DNA of 31,025 bases from Hafnia paralvei ATCC 29927 (lineage in GTDB: Bacteria > Pseudomonadota > Gammaproteobacteria > Enterobacterales > Enterobacteriaceae), in the NCBI RefSeq assembly GCF_001655005.1, contig NZ_LXET01000003.1, positions 1 to 31,025 of the forward strand. Reading direction: 5' to 3'. Below are positions 7,630-16,218 of the stretch, one piece after another. The position numbers and the translations under genes were made by a program. Under the pieces are notes generated by a model. The model was not told the DNA's origin, did no database searches, and saw only the letters and a program-made list of their open reading frames with translations. Numbering within the stretch: the first letter of the stretch is position 1; every line of letters starts with the position of its first letter.

Positions 7630-8949
7630 TCAGCCGAAAATATAGCGATTAACTACGTTTTCCAGCAGCTCTTGATGACCGCTTTGGTGCTGTGGTGCCA
7701 GTTGGTTTTGCTGAGCGTATTGCGCAATCGCGTCCAGAGAGAGTTTACCTTGCAGGATCTGCTGACCAAACTCACCGTTCCAGCCTGCATAACGCTTAGC
7801 CACGCGACGATCTAATTCGCCATCTTCAATCATTTTTGCCGCGATCTTCAATGACAGCGCCATTGTGTCCATTGCGCCAATATGACCATAGAACAGATCA
7901 TATTTATCTGTGCTCTGGCGGCGAACTTTCGCATCGTAGTTTAAACCACCGGTGGTGAAGCCGCCTGCCTTGAGAATTTCGAACATAATCAATGCGTTTT
8001 CTTCAACGCTATTGGGGAACTGATCGGTGTCCCAGCCCAACTGTGCGTCACCGCGGTTAGCATCGACAGAGCCAAAGATACCTAAGGCAATCGCGTTAGC
8101 AATTTCATGATGGAAGGTGTGACCCGCCAGCGTGGCATGGTTGGCTTCGATATTCACCTTAATCTCTTTTTCTAAGCCGAACTGCTTCAAGAATCCGTAG
8201 ACTGTGGCGACATCATAATCGTATTGGTGTTTGGTCGGTTCCTGAGGTTTTGGTTCAATCAGCAATGTTCCTTGGAAGCCGATTTTGTGTTTGTGATCGA
8301 CAACCATCTGCATGAAGCGGCCTAACTGCTCGCGCTCTTGGCGCAAATCCGTATTCAGTAATGTTTCATAACCTTCGCGGCCACCCCACAACACATAGTT
8401 TTCACCGCCCAGCTTTTTGGTGGCTTGCATTGCCTGACAAACCTGAGTGGCGGCCCAAGCGAAAACTTCAGGATTTGGATTGGTTGCCGCACCTGCGCCG
8501 TAGCGCGGATTGGTAAAGCAGTTAGCCGTGCCCCACAGCAGTTTCACTCCGCTGGTTTCTTGCTTCTCGGCAAGAACGTCGGTCATTACTGCAAAGTTGT
8601 TGATGTACTCTTTGAGCGACGCGCCTTCCGGAGAGACGTCGATATCGTGGAAGCAGTAGTACGGCACATTGAGTTTGTGGAAGAACTCAAAGGCCACATC
8701 CGCTTTACGTTTCGCCTGAGCCAGAGCCTCACCCGGCTGCTGCCATGGGCGATCGAATGAGCCGATACCGAACATATCGGCGCCGTTCCAGCAGAAGGTA
8801 TGCCAGTAACATGCGGCGAAGCGCAGATGGTCTTCCATGCGCTTACCAAGAACAATTTCGTCTGGATTGTAGTGGCGGAAGGCTAAAGGATTGGTGCTGT
8901 TAGTTCCTTCAAAACGAACACGTTCTAGTTGATCGAAATAAGCTTGCAT
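7630..8949 (-). CDS. xylA: D-xylose isomerase
   Basis: Metal-dependent TIM-barrel enzyme that converts D-xylose to D-xylulose, the first step of xylose use. The product is 439 residues (E. coli has 440) and begins MQAYFDQLERVRFEGTNSTN, matching the family start. The catalytic segment YCFHDIDVSPE carries His near residue 101. Metal-binding segments include IEPKPQEPTKHQYDYD, NIEANHATLAGHTFHHE and DANRGDAQLGWDTDQFP. The frame is open 14 codons further upstream, but the ATG at 8947-8949 has GAGGG at the right distance and lines up with E. coli. It is the first gene of xylAB, divergent from xylE across a 376-base control region. Confidence 0.98.
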   Translation of the reverse strand: MQAYFDQLERVRFEGTNSTNPLAFRHYNPDEIVLGKRMEDHLRFAACYWHTFCWNGADMFGIGSFDRPWQQPGEALAQAKRKADVAFEFFHKLNVPYYCFHDIDVSPEGASLKEYINNFAVMTDVLAEKQETSGVKLLWGTANCFTNPRYGAGAATNPNPEVFAWAATQVCQAMQATKKLGGENYVLWGGREGYETLLNTDLRQEREQLGRFMQMVVDHKHKIGFQGTLLIEPKPQEPTKHQYDYDVATVYGFLKQFGLEKEIKVNIEANHATLAGHTFHHEIANAIALGIFGSVDANRGDAQLGWDTDQFPNSVEENALIMFEILKAGGFTTGGLNYDAKVRRQSTDKYDLFYGHIGAMDTMALSLKIAAKMIEDGELDRRVAKRYAGWNGEFGQQILQGKLSLDAIAQYAQQNQLAPQHQSGHQELLENVVNRYIFG

Positions 8950-9056
8950 GGTGATGCCCTCAAATAGGTTCAATGTAATCAACCCCTCCATCTTGAAAGC
9001 CTATTTACGACAGCTCAATTACGATATTTCACACTGTCGTTAAGAGAATTATTAAG

Positions 9057-9072
9057 TGTGCTCCATATCGCA
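9057..9072. promoter_or_regulatory. Candidate CRP site, xylA side
   Basis: TGTGC-TCCATA-TCGCA matches the CRP core TGTGA-N6-TCACA at eight of ten positions. It is centred about 115 bases upstream of the xylA start, where class I/II CRP activation of xylA would be plausible. XylR with CRP control of xylA is known in E. coli. The exact role here is inferred. Confidence 0.55.
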
Positions 9073-9114
9073 AAAATTCCTAAAATAATAAAATTAGCAA
9101 CAAAACATGATGAT

Positions 9115-9130
9115 TGTCATAAAAAACACA
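9115..9130. promoter_or_regulatory. Second candidate CRP site, xylE side
   Basis: TGTCA-TAAAAA-ACACA matches the CRP core at eight of ten positions. It lies about 200 bases before the xylE start and could serve that promoter, or act with the first site on a shared regulatory complex. The surroundings are AT-rich, which raises the chance of an accidental match. Confidence 0.35.
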
Positions 9131-9325
9131 ATTCATAACCAAGAAGTAAAATATGGTAATTGTTTTAAGTCTACGACCACCGGAGGATTAATAGCGAGTT
9201 TAATTACTCTCGAAGAATACTCTCTTATCTGATTTATTAATATTTCACTCTATGGACAGAAATAAAAAGAATTTTTATTAAAAATCAGATGTTGCATGTC
9301 TAAAAATCAAGGCAGGGCAATTAAC

Positions 9326-10801
9326 ATGAAACAGAATTACAACTCATCCTACATCTTTAGAATTACGCTTGTCGCCACTTTAGGAGGGCTGCTATTTGGT
9401 TATGACACCGCCGTTATTTCTGGTACCGTTGATTCCATTAACCAAGTCTTTGTACAGCCTCAAGGCTTAGGCGAGGCGGCGGCTAACTCGCTGCTTGGTT
9501 TCTGTGTTGCTAGCGCACTGATTGGCTGTATTATTGGCGGCGCTATGGGGGGATATCTCAGCAATCGTTTTGGTCGCCGCAATTCGTTAATGATAGCAGC
9601 ATTGCTATTTCTTATTTCTGCTATCGGTTCTGCCTGGCCTGAATTGGGGCTTAGCGATATTAACCCCGATGGCGGGATACCCGTTTATTTAGCTGGTTAT
9701 ATACCTGAGTTTGTTATTTATAGAATTATTGGTGGCGTAGGGGTGGGATTGGCCTCGATGCTTTCACCGATGTATATTGCAGAAGTTGCACCGGCCGATA
9801 TTCGCGGGAAGTTAGTTTCATTTAATCAGTTCGCCATTATATTTGGCCAACTCATGGTCTATTGCGTTAATTATTCTATCGCTCGCTCTGGCGATGCGCT
9901 GTGGCTAAACAGTATCGGCTGGCGTTACATGTTTGCTTCAGAGGCTATCCCAGCGATCCTCTTTTTTGGCCTTTTGTTTACCGTGCCGGAAAGTCCTCGT
10001 TGGCTCATTGCTCGCGGTCAAACTCAACGTGCGGGCGATGTATTAACGCGCATTATGGGGAAACTGCAGGCCGATGTGGCGCTGAAAAATATTACTCGAT
10101 CGTTGAATAATCCAGAACATACCAGTGGACGACTGATGATGTTTGGTGCTGGAGTGATCGTTATTGGCATCATGCTTTCGGTATTCCAGCAATTTGTCGG
10201 CATTAATGTGGTGTTGTACTACGCACCAGAAGTCTTTAAGACCCTGGGGGCGAGTACTGATATTGCGTTGCTACAAACGATTATCGTAGGTGTTATCAAC
10301 CTGACCTTTACCGTGATTGCTATCATGACGGTGGATAAGTTTGGTCGTAAACCGCTGCAAATTATCGGCGCACTCGGGATGTCATTGGGGATGTTTGGCT
10401 TAGGAACTGCATTCTATGCTCAACTTTCTGGCGTAGTGGCCTTGGCGTCGATGCTGTTTTATGTGGCGGCTTTTGCCATGTCATGGGGACCGGTTTGCTG
10501 GGTTCTGCTGGCAGAAATTTTCCCTAACGCGATCCGGAGTAAAGCGCTGGCAATTGCCGTTGCTGCTCAGTGGATAGCTAACTACTTTGTTTCCTGGAGT
10601 TTCCCGATGATGGATAAAAACTCCTATCTGGTCGCCCATTTCCATAACGGTTTTTCTTATTGGATTTACGGTGTGATGGGGATTCTTGCGGCATTGTTCA
10701 TGTGGAAGTTTGTGCCTGAAACTAAAGGTAAATCTTTGGAGGAACTGGAGTCACTCTGGACTTATCGCCCACGTGCGCAGGAGCAAGATATTAAACTGTG
10801 A
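9326..10801 (+). CDS. xylE: D-xylose/H+ symporter
   Basis: Inner-membrane sugar porter of the major facilitator superfamily (12 predicted helices) that brings in D-xylose with a proton. The product is 491 residues, the same length as E. coli XylE. From MKQNYNSSYIFRITLVATLGG it follows that protein closely. Family marks include GYDTAVISG, NRFGRRNS, PESPRWL, QQFVGINVVLYYAPE (sugar-binding QQ and N), DKFGRKPLQ, GPVCWVLLAEIFP and the C-terminal PETKGKSLEELE. I chose the ATG at 9326, which has AGGCAGGG nine or so bases upstream, rather than the ATG at 9296, which has no ribosome site. It lies between xylA and xylR where E. coli has xylFGH. Confidence 0.96.
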   Translation: MKQNYNSSYIFRITLVATLGGLLFGYDTAVISGTVDSINQVFVQPQGLGEAAANSLLGFCVASALIGCIIGGAMGGYLSNRFGRRNSLMIAALLFLISAIGSAWPELGLSDINPDGGIPVYLAGYIPEFVIYRIIGGVGVGLASMLSPMYIAEVAPADIRGKLVSFNQFAIIFGQLMVYCVNYSIARSGDALWLNSIGWRYMFASEAIPAILFFGLLFTVPESPRWLIARGQTQRAGDVLTRIMGKLQADVALKNITRSLNNPEHTSGRLMMFGAGVIVIGIMLSVFQQFVGINVVLYYAPEVFKTLGASTDIALLQTIIVGVINLTFTVIAIMTVDKFGRKPLQIIGALGMSLGMFGLGTAFYAQLSGVVALASMLFYVAAFAMSWGPVCWVLLAEIFPNAIRSKALAIAVAAQWIANYFVSWSFPMMDKNSYLVAHFHNGFSYWIYGVMGILAALFMWKFVPETKGKSLEELESLWTYRPRAQEQDIKL

Positions 10802-10811
10802 AATCGGTCAT

Positions 10812-10843
10812 ACTCATCCGGCACAAAACCGGATGAGTTTTCT
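10812..10843 (+). terminator. Hairpin terminator between xylE and xylR
   Basis: ACTCATCCGG at 10812-10821 pairs perfectly with 10829-10838 around a seven-base loop and is followed by TTTTCT. It looks like a moderate rho-independent terminator. Because xylR starts only about 70 bases later on the same strand, it may be a partial terminator that sets xylR below xylE, or xylR may have its own weak promoter. Confidence 0.75.
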
Positions 10844-10914
10844 ACGAACATCATTTCCCATTGTTTATTCTGGTTTATCTTTTCTCATCGCCATCACTGT
10901 TCAATGGAGCCAGC

Positions 10915-12096
10915 ATGTTTGCCAAACGCTATCGCATTACATTGTTATTCAATGCCAACAAAGCGTATGACCGCCAAGTTGTCGAGGGAGTGGGCGAATA
11001 CTTGCAGGCTTCCCAGTGTGATTGGGATATTTTTATTGAAGAAGATTTCCGCTGTCGCATCGACAATATCAAAGACTGGTTGGGCGATGGTGTGATTGCT
11101 GACTTTGACGATCGCGAAATTGAAGCTTTGCTTCGCGGCGTTGATGTTCCTATCGTGGGCGTAGGGGGATCTTACCATCGTGAAGAGGATTACCCTCCGG
11201 TTTCCTATATTGCCACCGATAATCATGCGCTGGTCGAGAGCGCATTTATGCATCTCAAAGAGAAGGGCATTAACCGTTTTGCTTTTTACGGTTTGCCTAG
11301 CAGCAGCGGTAAACGCTGGGCACAGGAACGCGAGTATGCGTTTCGACAGTTAGTCTCTACCGAACAGTATCAAGGTGTGGTGTATCAAGGGCTGGAAACC
11401 ACGCCAGATAACTGGCAATACGCACAAAACCGCTTGGCTGACTGGGTGCAAACACTGCCGCCACAAACCGGAATTATTGCTGTAACGGACGCGCGCGCAC
11501 GTCATCTATTGCAGGTGTGTGAGCATCTGGATATTGCTGTACCTGAAAAAATCAGCGTTATCGGCATCGACAATGAAGAGTTAACCCGTTATTTGTCGCG
11601 GGTCGCTTTATCATCAGTGGCGCAAGGGACTCGCCAAATGGGCTACCGGGCGGCAAAAATGCTGCATCAGTTGTTGTCGAGCGATAGTCCGATCGCCCCG
11701 CAGCGAATTTTAGTACCTCCGATGCGCGTCGTAGAGCGAAGATCGACAGATTTTCGCTCGTTACGCGATCCCTCGGTTATTCAAGCGATGCATTTTATCC
11801 GCCACCACGCCTGTAAAGGCATTAAGGTTGAACAGGTGTTGGATGCGGTTGGGATGTCTCGGTCCAATTTGGAAAAACGTTTTAAAGATGAAACAGGGCA
11901 TACAATCCACGCCGTGATCCATGAAGAGAAACTCGATCGCGCGCGTAATTTGCTGATCGCTACTTCTCTGTCGATCAACGAGATCTCTCAGATGTGTGGC
12001 TATCCGTCGCTGCAATATTTTTATTCGGTTTTCAAAAAAGGCTACCAGATGACGCCAAAGGACTATCGCGACCGCTATGGCGATAATATGGCTTAA
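10915..12096 (+). CDS. xylR: Xylose operon transcription activator
   Basis: DNA-binding activator that responds to D-xylose and turns on xylose genes. The product is 393 residues (E. coli XylR has 392). The N-terminal part (about residues 5-275) has the LacI/GalR-like periplasmic-binding fold, with RITLLFNANKAYDRQVVEGV, GVIADFDDREIEALL and IGIDNEELTRYLSRVALSS. The C-terminal part (about 290-385) is an AraC-type double helix-turn-helix with VEQVLDAVGMSRSNLEKRFK and SINEISQMCGYPSLQYFYSVFKK. I start at the ATG at 10915 with GGAG before it, which aligns with E. coli, not at the earlier TTG at 10861. It follows xylE on the same strand. Confidence 0.97.
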   Translation: MFAKRYRITLLFNANKAYDRQVVEGVGEYLQASQCDWDIFIEEDFRCRIDNIKDWLGDGVIADFDDREIEALLRGVDVPIVGVGGSYHREEDYPPVSYIATDNHALVESAFMHLKEKGINRFAFYGLPSSSGKRWAQEREYAFRQLVSTEQYQGVVYQGLETTPDNWQYAQNRLADWVQTLPPQTGIIAVTDARARHLLQVCEHLDIAVPEKISVIGIDNEELTRYLSRVALSSVAQGTRQMGYRAAKMLHQLLSSDSPIAPQRILVPPMRVVERRSTDFRSLRDPSVIQAMHFIRHHACKGIKVEQVLDAVGMSRSNLEKRFKDETGHTIHAVIHEEKLDRARNLLIATSLSINEISQMCGYPSLQYFYSVFKKGYQMTPKDYRDRYGDNMA

Positions 12097-12163
12097 TAAA
12101 AAATAGCCATCTCGTGTGCCGTAATTATTATGTATAAAAACGAGCCAATAATGCCTAGACGTT

Positions 12164-12217
12164 GGTATCGCGGGAACTCCATTTTCATGTAGTAGTGATG
12201 GAGTTTATTACGATACC
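12164..12217. terminator. Two-tier hairpin between xylR and wecH
   Basis: An outer stem GGTATCG (12164-12170) pairs with CGATACC (12211-12217). An inner stem AACTCCAT (12175-12182) pairs with ATGGAGTT (12198-12205). It sits between two convergent genes and reaches ten bases into the 3' end of wecH. No good T run follows on either strand, so it may be a weak terminator or 3' end protector. Confidence 0.45.
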
Positions 12218-13203
12218 CATCCTTTTCTGTCTATTTTTCCCAGCCCCCAACTACATGCCAAACTTCCCGCCAGTGCTAGCCCAAAGACCAAGAAAATATC
12301 GAGTAGTGGCCAACTTCTGATGTCGAAATGATGAGTACGAATGAAGTGGATAAAGAATGCATGGAAACCATAGATGGCGAGGGAATGGCGTGAAATAAAT
12401 GCCATCCATCCTGCTTGCGAATGGTTAAAGTTATTTTTGAAGAACAGCAAAATAGCGCAGCTGGCGATGAACACCAGCGGGCCACAGTACATGTAATAGG
12501 TATCAGTAAAGCCGCCATTGTGCTGCGTTTGGCGATAGGTCGAGAAAGCAATGGCGAGTACGCAGCCAATGAATATCAGCGCAGCGCCCCAGGAAATACG
12601 GGCTCTTTCGGTATGTAGCATGCCTAAAGCACGTCCCATGAGCGCATACAGCAGGTAGTAAAACATGTCGCCGGAGATATGAAGATTGACGGGCAACAGC
12701 TTTATACCAGCATAGCTATAGGCAGGCAGGTTGGGATTAGCGATAACGGCAAGTACCGCGACCACGACGACCAAATAGCGGGCGCTGACGGCGCGAACGC
12801 TAATCAGTGGCGAAATAATATACAGCGCTAAAATCGCATAGAAGAACCACAGGTGATAAAACACCGGTTTGACAAGGAAATAGCGAACCGAAAGCCACGG
12901 ATTTATATGGGTAAGCGTGCTGATATACAGTAATCCCAACGCGCTATAAAACAGTAAACAGCGCAGAACATGCAAAACATGTCGTCCCTGAGCCGATTTT
13001 TCACCGAAAAAAAGATAGCCTGAAATCATGAAAAACAGCGGCACACACACGCGCGAAGCCGAGTTCAGAATGTTTGCTACGTCCCAATTGAATAGGCCTA
13101 TGCTGAATCCGTTGGTAACGTAATATGTCGTAGAGTGGATCATCACGACCATCAAGCAGGCAACGGCGCGTAAATTGTCTATCCAAATGATTTTCTGACT
13201 CAT
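12208..13203 (-). CDS. wecH: Enterobacterial common antigen O-acetyltransferase
   Basis: Inner-membrane acyltransferase-3 family protein. The E. coli homologue (WecH, formerly YiaH) adds O-acetyl groups to N-acetylglucosamine residues of enterobacterial common antigen. The product is 331 residues, the same length as E. coli, with about ten hydrophobic segments. The N terminus WIDNLRAVACLMVVMIHSTT holds the conserved family histidine; SRVCVPLFFMISGYLFFGEKS, KPVFYHLWFFYAI, TYYMYCGPLVFI and RHSLAIYGFHAFFIH match closely. The ATG has only a weak, distant AAGGG upstream, but the start matches the family. In E. coli the gene is also near the xylose cluster. It is convergent with xylR and divergent from mdfA. 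Confidence 0.9.
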   Translation of the reverse strand: MSQKIIWIDNLRAVACLMVVMIHSTTYYVTNGFSIGLFNWDVANILNSASRVCVPLFFMISGYLFFGEKSAQGRHVLHVLRCLLFYSALGLLYISTLTHINPWLSVRYFLVKPVFYHLWFFYAILALYIISPLISVRAVSARYLVVVVAVLAVIANPNLPAYSYAGIKLLPVNLHISGDMFYYLLYALMGRALGMLHTERARISWGAALIFIGCVLAIAFSTYRQTQHNGGFTDTYYMYCGPLVFIASCAILLFFKNNFNHSQAGWMAFISRHSLAIYGFHAFFIHFIRTHHFDIRSWPLLDIFLVFGLALAGSLACSWGLGKIDRKGWVS

Positions 13204-13476
13204 GTCTGTGCGTCAAACCCTTACCTGAATTCCGCTTACTATCCACGGTGTCTTTTGTTAAAAACAGGTTAACCTTCCATCCCTTGCAACGGCAATCAGA
13301 ACAATGCTCAAGCTTAATCAGGATTTATGTTTTGAGTTACACATCACTGATTGCCAAGAGTGACAATTGGCGGCAAAATAGCCACCCAGCCTAATGTTGT
13401 TCGTAAGGTTTATCTGTTAACCAACACATCGCCGGGTTTCTTTTTTCTTTTCTGAATATTCAAATAACTAATAAAT

Positions 13477-14709
13477 ATGCAAAAGTCTCTTTCCGCCGCA
13501 GGGCGATTGGGCCGACAGGCGCTGTTATTTCCGCTTTGTTTGGTTCTCTATGAATTCACCACTTATATCGGTAACGATATGATTCAGCCCGGTATGCTTA
13601 CCGTGGTGCAAGAATTTAACGTTGGCCAAGAGTGGGTGCCAACCTCCATGACGGCTTATCTGGCTGGGGGAATGTTCCTGCAATGGTTGCTAGGTCCCTT
13701 GTCAGACCGAATTGGGCGCCGTCCGGTGATGTTGACCGGCGTGGCTTATTTTGTCGTGACCTGCTTGGCGATCTTACTGGCGCAAACGATCGAGCAATTT
13801 ACGCTGCTGCGCTTTTTGCAGGGAGTGAGCTTGTGCTTTATCGGTGCCGTAGGTTATGCCGCGATTCAGGAATCCTTTGACGAGGCGGTGTGTATAAAAA
13901 TCACCGCGCTGATGGCCAACGTAGCGCTTATCGCACCTCTGCTTGGGCCGCTTGCCGGAGCTGCTTGGGTGCATGTGCTTCCGTGGCAAATGATGTTTGT
14001 GATGTTTGCCGCACTGGCGGCTTTTGCGTTTTATGGGCTGTGGCGTGCCATGCCTGAAACCGCAACGCGTCGTGGTGAGAAGCTTTCGCTACAGGCATTA
14101 GGCTCGGACTACAAGCAGGTACTGTCTAACCGCCACTTTTTGTGTGGTGCGCTGGCGACAGGCTTCGCTAGCCTGCCACTGTTAGCATGGATCGCACAGT
14201 CTCCGGTGATCATTATTAGCGGGGAAGGGTTAAGCAGTTATGATTACGGTTTGCTACAGGTGCCTGTATTTGGCGCGCTGATTCTGGGTAACTTCACGTT
14301 AGCTAAATTGACCAGCAAACGCAGCGTGCGCTCGTTGATCAAGTTGGGCGCATGGCCCATGATGTTTGGGTTAGCGTTGGCGGCTATTGCGACGGTTCAT
14401 GCTTCTCATGCCTATCTGTGGATGACGGCAGGCCTGAGCATCTATGCTTTCGGTATCGGTATTGCTAACGCCGGTTTGTATCGCTTAACGCTGTTCTCCA
14501 GTGATATGAGCAAAGGGACAGTTTCTGCCGCAATGGGGATGCTGAGCATGCTGATATTTACCGTTGGCATTGAGTTAACCAAGCACGCTTATCTGCTGGG
14601 CGGTAATAGCTGGTTTAGCTTGTTTAATCTCATGAGCGGAATTATCTGGCTGACGCTGGTGGTGCTATTCTTGCGCAATAAGCAGGTTGGTATGCCGCAG
14701 GCAGCATAA
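13477..14709 (+). CDS. mdfA: Multidrug/H+ antiporter
   Basis: Inner-membrane major facilitator transporter that exports lipophilic cations, chloramphenicol and other drugs in exchange for protons, and helps at alkaline pH. The product is 410 residues, the same as E. coli MdfA, with 12 predicted helices. The first helix carries the key acidic residues in LCLVLYEFTTYIGNDMIQPG (Glu26 and Asp34). Arg112 lies in LLRFLQGVSLCF, and the family motif GPLSDRIGRRPVML follows helix 2. No Shine-Dalgarno-like sequence stands before the ATG; the 25 bases upstream are A/T-rich. The start is fixed by the family N terminus (MQKSLSAAGRLGRQALLFPL). It is divergent from wecH and convergent with fabY. Confidence 0.96.
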   Translation: MQKSLSAAGRLGRQALLFPLCLVLYEFTTYIGNDMIQPGMLTVVQEFNVGQEWVPTSMTAYLAGGMFLQWLLGPLSDRIGRRPVMLTGVAYFVVTCLAILLAQTIEQFTLLRFLQGVSLCFIGAVGYAAIQESFDEAVCIKITALMANVALIAPLLGPLAGAAWVHVLPWQMMFVMFAALAAFAFYGLWRAMPETATRRGEKLSLQALGSDYKQVLSNRHFLCGALATGFASLPLLAWIAQSPVIIISGEGLSSYDYGLLQVPVFGALILGNFTLAKLTSKRSVRSLIKLGAWPMMFGLALAAIATVHASHAYLWMTAGLSIYAFGIGIANAGLYRLTLFSSDMSKGTVSAAMGMLSMLIFTVGIELTKHAYLLGGNSWFSLFNLMSGIIWLTLVVLFLRNKQVGMPQAA

Positions 14710-14760
14710 GCGATTTGTTATCCCCCTCGCCTTGGCTGGAGAGGGGCGATATCAGGAAGG

Positions 14761-15690
14761 TTACTGAATATTTCCCTCTTCATCATCCTCTGTTGCTGGC
14801 AATACCATGTAGGTGCCTTCAAACACAGCGCCAGCGTGTTCATCACCGTATAAGTTAACTGAAAGCTGCACTCGTGCCTTGCGCCCACGCGCCAAGCGGT
14901 CAAGATCGCCGCTGACAGAGCTGAGATCGGCCACCGCTCGCGGACGGCCAGTAATCGGTGCGCTATAGCGAATATGGGCATCTGCCAGAATAATCGTTCC
15001 CCCAAGATGCCGTTCACGCAGCAGCAACCAAATAAGTCCCCAGCCTGTGAGCGTGGCGAGCGAAAATAGACTACCTGCAAACAGCGTTTGATGAGGGTTT
15101 TGATTGCCTGACTCTGGCATGGTTGTCACGAAACGCTGACCAGTATATTGGCTGATACGTACGCCCATCTTTTCGCTGAGCGGAATATTTTCGTACCAAG
15201 CTTTTTGCAACTGCGCACACCAGTCGGGGCGGTGCAAGATGTCATCTAATGTTGCTACGGGTTTAATCATAAGAAAGTGGCGTACGGGTGTCGTTTGCGG
15301 TGCGGTAATTTCGCCCTGATTTTCGAAACCGAGCTTGGCAAAAAACTCTACGGCATCTTCACGCGCGCTACATACTACGCGCTTAACCCCTTCTTGGCGT
15401 GCCACGGACTCCAGAGTCATTGCCACTAGTGTTCCTAGACCTTTGGCCTGTACGGCAGGATCTACGGCGAGAAAGCGGATTGAGGCCTCATTATCGGCAT
15501 TGATATATAAGCGCCCAATCGCCACGGGCTTTCCCGATTCATCGACCACCATTTGATGATGCGCCATGGCATCATAGGCATCTCGCTCCGATCCCACCGG
15601 TTGATGTAGCGGCTTACGCAGCATCTCCCAGCGGAACTGGTAATAATCTTTTAGCTCTTGCTCTGTAACTGGAACTCGCAGGTGATACAT
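14761..15690 (-). CDS. fabY: Acetyl-CoA:ACP acetyltransferase / probable acetyl-ACP synthesis enzyme (YiiD)
   Basis: Two-domain protein. An N-terminal GNAT acetyltransferase domain (about residues 1-145, with LAVDPAVQAKGLGTLVAMTLE as acetyl-CoA loop) is followed by a C-terminal hotdog thioesterase-like YiiD domain (HQTLFAGSLFSLATLTGWGLI). The E. coli homologue supports an alternative start of fatty acid synthesis when FabH is missing. I start at the ATG at 15688-15690 (MYHLRVPV, 309 residues) with GAGAGAG upstream. The frame continues ten codons to a TTG at 15720, and E. coli is annotated with an N-terminal extension there, so a longer form is possible. It is the last of four same-strand genes (yihX, yihY, dtd, fabY), the E. 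coli order. Confidence 0.92.
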   Translation of the reverse strand: MYHLRVPVTEQELKDYYQFRWEMLRKPLHQPVGSERDAYDAMAHHQMVVDESGKPVAIGRLYINADNEASIRFLAVDPAVQAKGLGTLVAMTLESVARQEGVKRVVCSAREDAVEFFAKLGFENQGEITAPQTTPVRHFLMIKPVATLDDILHRPDWCAQLQKAWYENIPLSEKMGVRISQYTGQRFVTTMPESGNQNPHQTLFAGSLFSLATLTGWGLIWLLLRERHLGGTIILADAHIRYSAPITGRPRAVADLSSVSGDLDRLARGRKARVQLSVNLYGDEHAGAVFEGTYMVLPATEDDEEGNIQ

Positions 15691-15771
15691 GACTTGCTCT
15701 CTCTCATCGTACAATCGCAAAGATACAGATAAACATCATGGCTTGAACACACAGCCTGAGTGCTAAATAGC

Positions 15772-16209
15772 CTAAACTTGAAGCCAGAAAGTGACCGGCC
15801 CATCGTTAAGTAACGAAACCTTCATATCTGCCGCAAACTGCCCTGTCTGGGTATTTATTCCTGTTTCACGACACTGGCCAACAAAGTATTCATACAGGCG
15901 TTCGGCTTCGTCTGGAGCCGCCCCACCAGAAAAACTTGGGCGCATGCCTTTTTGGGTATCAGCTGCCAACGTAAACTGAGAAACCACCAGCACACTGCCG
16001 CCAGCTTGTGTAACGTTAAGATTCATCTTGTCGTTTTCATCACTAAAAATGCGGTAGCCGAGTACTTTGTCTCTGAGTCGTTGAGCCTTCTGCTCGTTAT
16101 CATCTTTTTCAACACCCAGTAATACCAGCAGCCCTGGGCCAATTTCACCCACGGTATTCCCCTCAACAACAACGCTGGCCTGCGTGACTCTTTGAATTAA
16201 CGCTATCAT
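15772..16209 (-). CDS. dtd: D-aminoacyl-tRNA deacylase
   Basis: Cytosolic homodimer that hydrolyses D-amino acids (and mischarged glycine) from tRNA, a proofreading step of translation. The product is 145 residues, the usual length. Family marks are MIALIQRVTQASVVVEG at the N terminus, VLLGVEKDD, SQFTLAADTQKGMRPSF with the SQF(T/L) active-site motif, and NDGPVTFWLQV at the C terminus with the second conserved motif. It ends 81 bases before fabY begins and starts nine bases after the yihY stop, so yihY-dtd are likely translated from one message. Confidence 0.97.
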   Translation of the reverse strand: MIALIQRVTQASVVVEGNTVGEIGPGLLVLLGVEKDDNEQKAQRLRDKVLGYRIFSDENDKMNLNVTQAGGSVLVVSQFTLAADTQKGMRPSFSGGAAPDEAERLYEYFVGQCRETGINTQTGQFAADMKVSLLNDGPVTFWLQV

Positions 16210-16218
16210 TTCGTTTCT

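Larger units (their letters stand above)
8950..9325. promoter_or_regulatory. Divergent xylA / xylE control region
   Basis: This is a 376-base AT-rich gap between divergent xylose genes. It contains two CRP-like sites, listed separately, and A/T-rich stretches near 9081-9110 and 9260-9290 where XylR would be expected to bind. I could not define a XylR box from sequence alone. No small gene is supported here. The frame upstream of xylE at 9296 begins with an ATG lacking a ribosome site. Confidence 0.75.
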
